Assembly: GCF_051278035.1 (NCBI RefSeq)
Contig: NZ_JBNMNU010000106.1
Span: 1-15,139 of the forward strand
Direction: 5' to 3'
DNA length: 15,139 nucleotides
DNA from: Clostridium_AD sp051278035
GTDB lineage: Bacteria > Bacillota > Clostridia > Clostridiales > Clostridiaceae
Below the pieces are notes generated by a model. The model saw only the letters and a program-made list of their open reading frames with translations. It was not told the origin of the DNA and searched no databases. The translations under genes were made by a program, and so were the position numbers. Positions 13,706 to 15,139 of this stretch are shown here, piece by piece (the first letter of the stretch is position 1; every line of letters begins with the position of its first letter).

Positions 13706-13840
13706 TAAAAAATCTCTTAAATATGACAATATAACCTTTATTAGTAAAGTTATTATGATAGAATGGTTTAATGAAGAATTTTGGAAATAAAATAAAATAA
13801 AATCTTGTAGTGAATTTTATATGTAGAGGAGAAGATTTAT

Positions 13841-14365
13841 GTGTCAAACAATAAAGAAGCTTTTTTTACCGTAAAGCGAGGGATAATAATATTAATTTTA
13901 TACAGTATAACTATAATTGTATACTTTACGTTTTTTTATAAGCCATTGGAGCTCCTATATCCCAATGTGGGAATAATTGTAAATACAAATAAAACTTTAA
14001 AGTCTATTAATCGTGACAATATAATGTTCTTTTTTATATTTTCATTATTAGGTGTTGTTATTTTTCTTATGATTACAACAATTATATACGATCAGATATT
14101 GTTATGTACCAAACCTATTATTGAAGTTAACGCTAGGTTAAAATCAAAAGAATTAGTTATGCAGAGGAGTGGAGACTATTTGGGGTTTTCAAATATTGGC
14201 TATACTTATAGTTTAACATTTGAAGTGGATAATGGAGATTTAGTAACTTTTCCTGTTTATCCTAAATATTATTACACAATCATTGAAAGAAATAGGGGTG
14301 GGTTGAAATATAAACAAGGAAGAGTTAAAAAATTTGAAGGTTTTGATTTTACTTCGATAGATTAA
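13841..14365 (+). CDS. DUF2500-like membrane protein
   Basis: 174 residues from GTG 13841, preceded by AGGAG (13827-13831) at 9 nt; an overlapping ATG at 13839 is in another frame that does not continue. Hydrophobic helices lie at about residues 13-34 and 61-88. They are followed by a soluble beta-rich domain of about 80 residues: EVNARLKSKELVMQRSG, then YTYSLTFEVDNGDLVTFPVY and ERNRGGLKYKQGRVKKFEGF. The pattern of an oxidised-residue-free beta domain with TFEVDNGD and GGLKYKQG matches DUF2500, small membrane proteins of unknown function. It has no recognisable partner; the genes after it are broken fragments. I know of no reaction or role for it. Confidence 0.7.
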   Translation: MSNNKEAFFTVKRGIIILILYSITIIVYFTFFYKPLELLYPNVGIIVNTNKTLKSINRDNIMFFFIFSLLGVVIFLMITTIIYDQILLCTKPIIEVNARLKSKELVMQRSGDYLGFSNIGYTYSLTFEVDNGDLVTFPVYPKYYYTIIERNRGGLKYKQGRVKKFEGFDFTSID

Positions 14366-14440
14366 TAGTTCAATTATATTAATTGACGAACCTGAAATAT
14401 CGTTACATTATTGAACTTCTAAATCCTAACAACTATATCT
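14361..14440 (+). pseudogene. AAA/ABC-type ATPase remnant (Walker B fragment)
   Basis: The frame from 14361 reads SSIILIDEPEISLHY and then stops at 14412-14414. LIDEPEISLH is the Walker B segment of AAA_21/OLD/RecF-like ATPases. Another frame just after it (14409-14439) reads IIELLNPNNYI, like the helix that follows in those proteins (WQxxIIxxLxxLNPN), so a small deletion and frameshift separates them. Everything else of the ATPase is missing, and the preceding DUF2500-like gene ends at the fragment's edge. Confidence 0.55.
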
Positions 14441-14689
14441 GAAGAGAAAAAAGTAAATTTCAGTTATCACTCAGCTGTTGGAAATCATAAAGTTCACACG
14501 ATAATACCTTATAGCTTTACTTGTGAACTTGGTAAATACTACATAATTGGATTTTTTGAAAGAAAAGATTGTTTACTTCACTTTAGAATAGATAGAATAT
14601 CAAATGTAACTATTTTAGAGGAAGATGGAAAGAGAGACAGTAAGTTTAATGTGTGGAGTAAGAAATTTGAGTTAAGATTAATATGTTAA
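14423..14689 (+). pseudogene. WYL-domain protein remnant
   Basis: A stop-free frame of about 88 codons with no start codon or ribosome binding site, ending at 14687-14689. It reads KKVNFSYHSAVGNHKVHTII, then PYSFTCELGKYYIIGFFERK and LLHFRIDRISNVTILEED. This is the WYL domain pattern: F-Y, P-x-x-L/F, G-x-Y-Y-I-x-G, FRxDRI. WYL proteins are usually DNA-binding regulators with an N-terminal HTH, and some control phage-defence systems. Here the HTH is gone and the frame overlaps an ATPase remnant, so I read it as the 3' part of a deleted gene. Confidence 0.65.
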
Positions 14690-14744
14690 TAAGAGGAAAT
14701 ATAGGTTGTTATTATTTTAAATAATATAGAAGAAATTAAATTCA

Positions 14745-14777
14745 AAGAAAACACAGGTTTTTAGCCTGTGTTTTCTT
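14745..14777. terminator. bidirectional intrinsic terminator, 13-bp stem
   Basis: AAGAAAACACAGG (14745-14757) and CCTGTGTTTTCTT (14765-14777) are perfectly complementary around a 7-base loop, with A-rich sequence on the left and T-rich on the right. It sits between plus-strand remnants and the minus-strand oxidoreductase and can serve both directions. Confidence 0.85.
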
Positions 14778-14813
14778 GTTTAAATAATTATTATTGTAAA
14801 ATATGAATATTTT

Positions 14814-15139
14814 TTACTTATTTGTTTTATTGAAAACAACACAATAATTTCCCTCATCCGTTCTGCATTTAGAACAACTAAGACAAATAGATGGCTTGTT
14901 ATCTCCAGATTTCCATCTTTTTATTAAATTAGGTTCTGAAAGTAGTGGTCTTGATAGAGCAAAAAATTCAATATTACTCTCATTTAATATATTTTCTATC
15001 TTGCTTATATCTTTAAATCCACCTACCGTAATTATAGGTATTCTAACTTCATTACTAATTACTTTAGCATACTCAACAAAATAACCTTCCTTTTGTAATT
15101 TATAGCCGTCAAATGTTTCGCCAGCCATTGAACTCGCTT
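14814..15139 (-). CDS. Old Yellow Enzyme-family NADH:flavin oxidoreductase, 3' part
   Basis: The frame is open through the right edge of the window, so only the C-terminal ~108 residues are present; the ATG at 15128-15126 is internal. IPIITVGGFKDISKIENIL, followed by FFALSRPLLSEPNLIKRWKSG, is the end of the TIM barrel of OYE-family proteins, which bind FMN and reduce activated alkenes with NAD(P)H. Residues in TVGGF and LSRPLL would contact the FMN phosphate. The tail has a Cys-rich CLSCSKC motif followed by YC. This resembles the iron-sulfur-binding linker of 2,4-dienoyl-CoA reductase-type members, but I see no room for the additional C-terminal domain, because the frame stops soon after. 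The substrate is unknown. It ends against the bidirectional terminator. Confidence 0.8.
   Translation of the reverse strand, partial: ASSMAGETFDGYKLQKEGYFVEYAKVISNEVRIPIITVGGFKDISKIENILNESNIEFFALSRPLLSEPNLIKRWKSGDNKPSICLSCSKCRTDEGNYCVVFNKTNK

Overview
The window reads as a low-GC, spore-former-type Firmicute, most likely Clostridium sensu stricto. The evidence is very AT-rich DNA, strong GGAGG/GGGGG ribosome binding sites, frequent TTG/GTG starts, and above all a Re-type (homocitrate-synthase-like) citrate synthase, as characterised in Clostridium kluyveri, in place of the usual Si-citrate synthase. It looks chromosomal. No rRNA, tRNA, CRISPR array, transposase, integrase or plasmid replication gene was seen.

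Layout. 1-1584: accessory DNA with a small single-span membrane protein, a truncated zinc-ribbon fragment, an XRE-type regulator fused to a DUF4190-like membrane tail, and an opposite-strand two- or three-helix membrane protein. 1585-4025: a decayed, visibly foreign block. It holds a well-preserved TetR regulator with a strong candidate operator and an upstream hairpin, then an MFS exporter broken by two internal deletions, the first ~80 residues of an FtsX-like ABC permease, and a degenerate second copy of the isocitrate dehydrogenase gene with three internal deletions. 4136-8090: a complete lipoprotein/permease/ATPase operon of the ferric-iron (FbpABC/AfuABC) ABC family. It is preceded by a terminator and a perfect 19-bp palindrome and closed by a strong terminator. 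8119-13047, minus strand: Lrp/AsnC regulator, Re-citrate synthase, aconitase, NAD-type isocitrate dehydrogenase. This is the oxidative branch from oxaloacetate and acetyl-CoA to 2-oxoglutarate, which in anaerobic clostridia mainly feeds glutamate synthesis. 13048-13840: an AT-rich intergenic stretch with several inverted repeats and one membrane-protein fragment. 13841-15139: a DUF2500-like membrane protein, remnants of an AAA-type ATPase and a WYL-domain protein, a bidirectional terminator, and the 3' end of an Old-Yellow-Enzyme-family oxidoreductase that runs off the right edge.

How it works together. The three enzyme genes are closely spaced (54 bp between citrate synthase and aconitase, about 4 bp between aconitase and icd) and sit just behind an Lrp-type regulator, so amino-acid-responsive control of 2-oxoglutarate supply is a reasonable inference. 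The convergent transporter next door may supply iron, which aconitase needs, but its binding protein lacks some of the usual iron ligands, so the substrate is not settled. The most informative structural feature is the icd remnant, which brackets the transporter with the intact icd in the same orientation. I see no clear novel system. The most testable leads are the palindromes, the icd duplication scar and the altered ligand motif.
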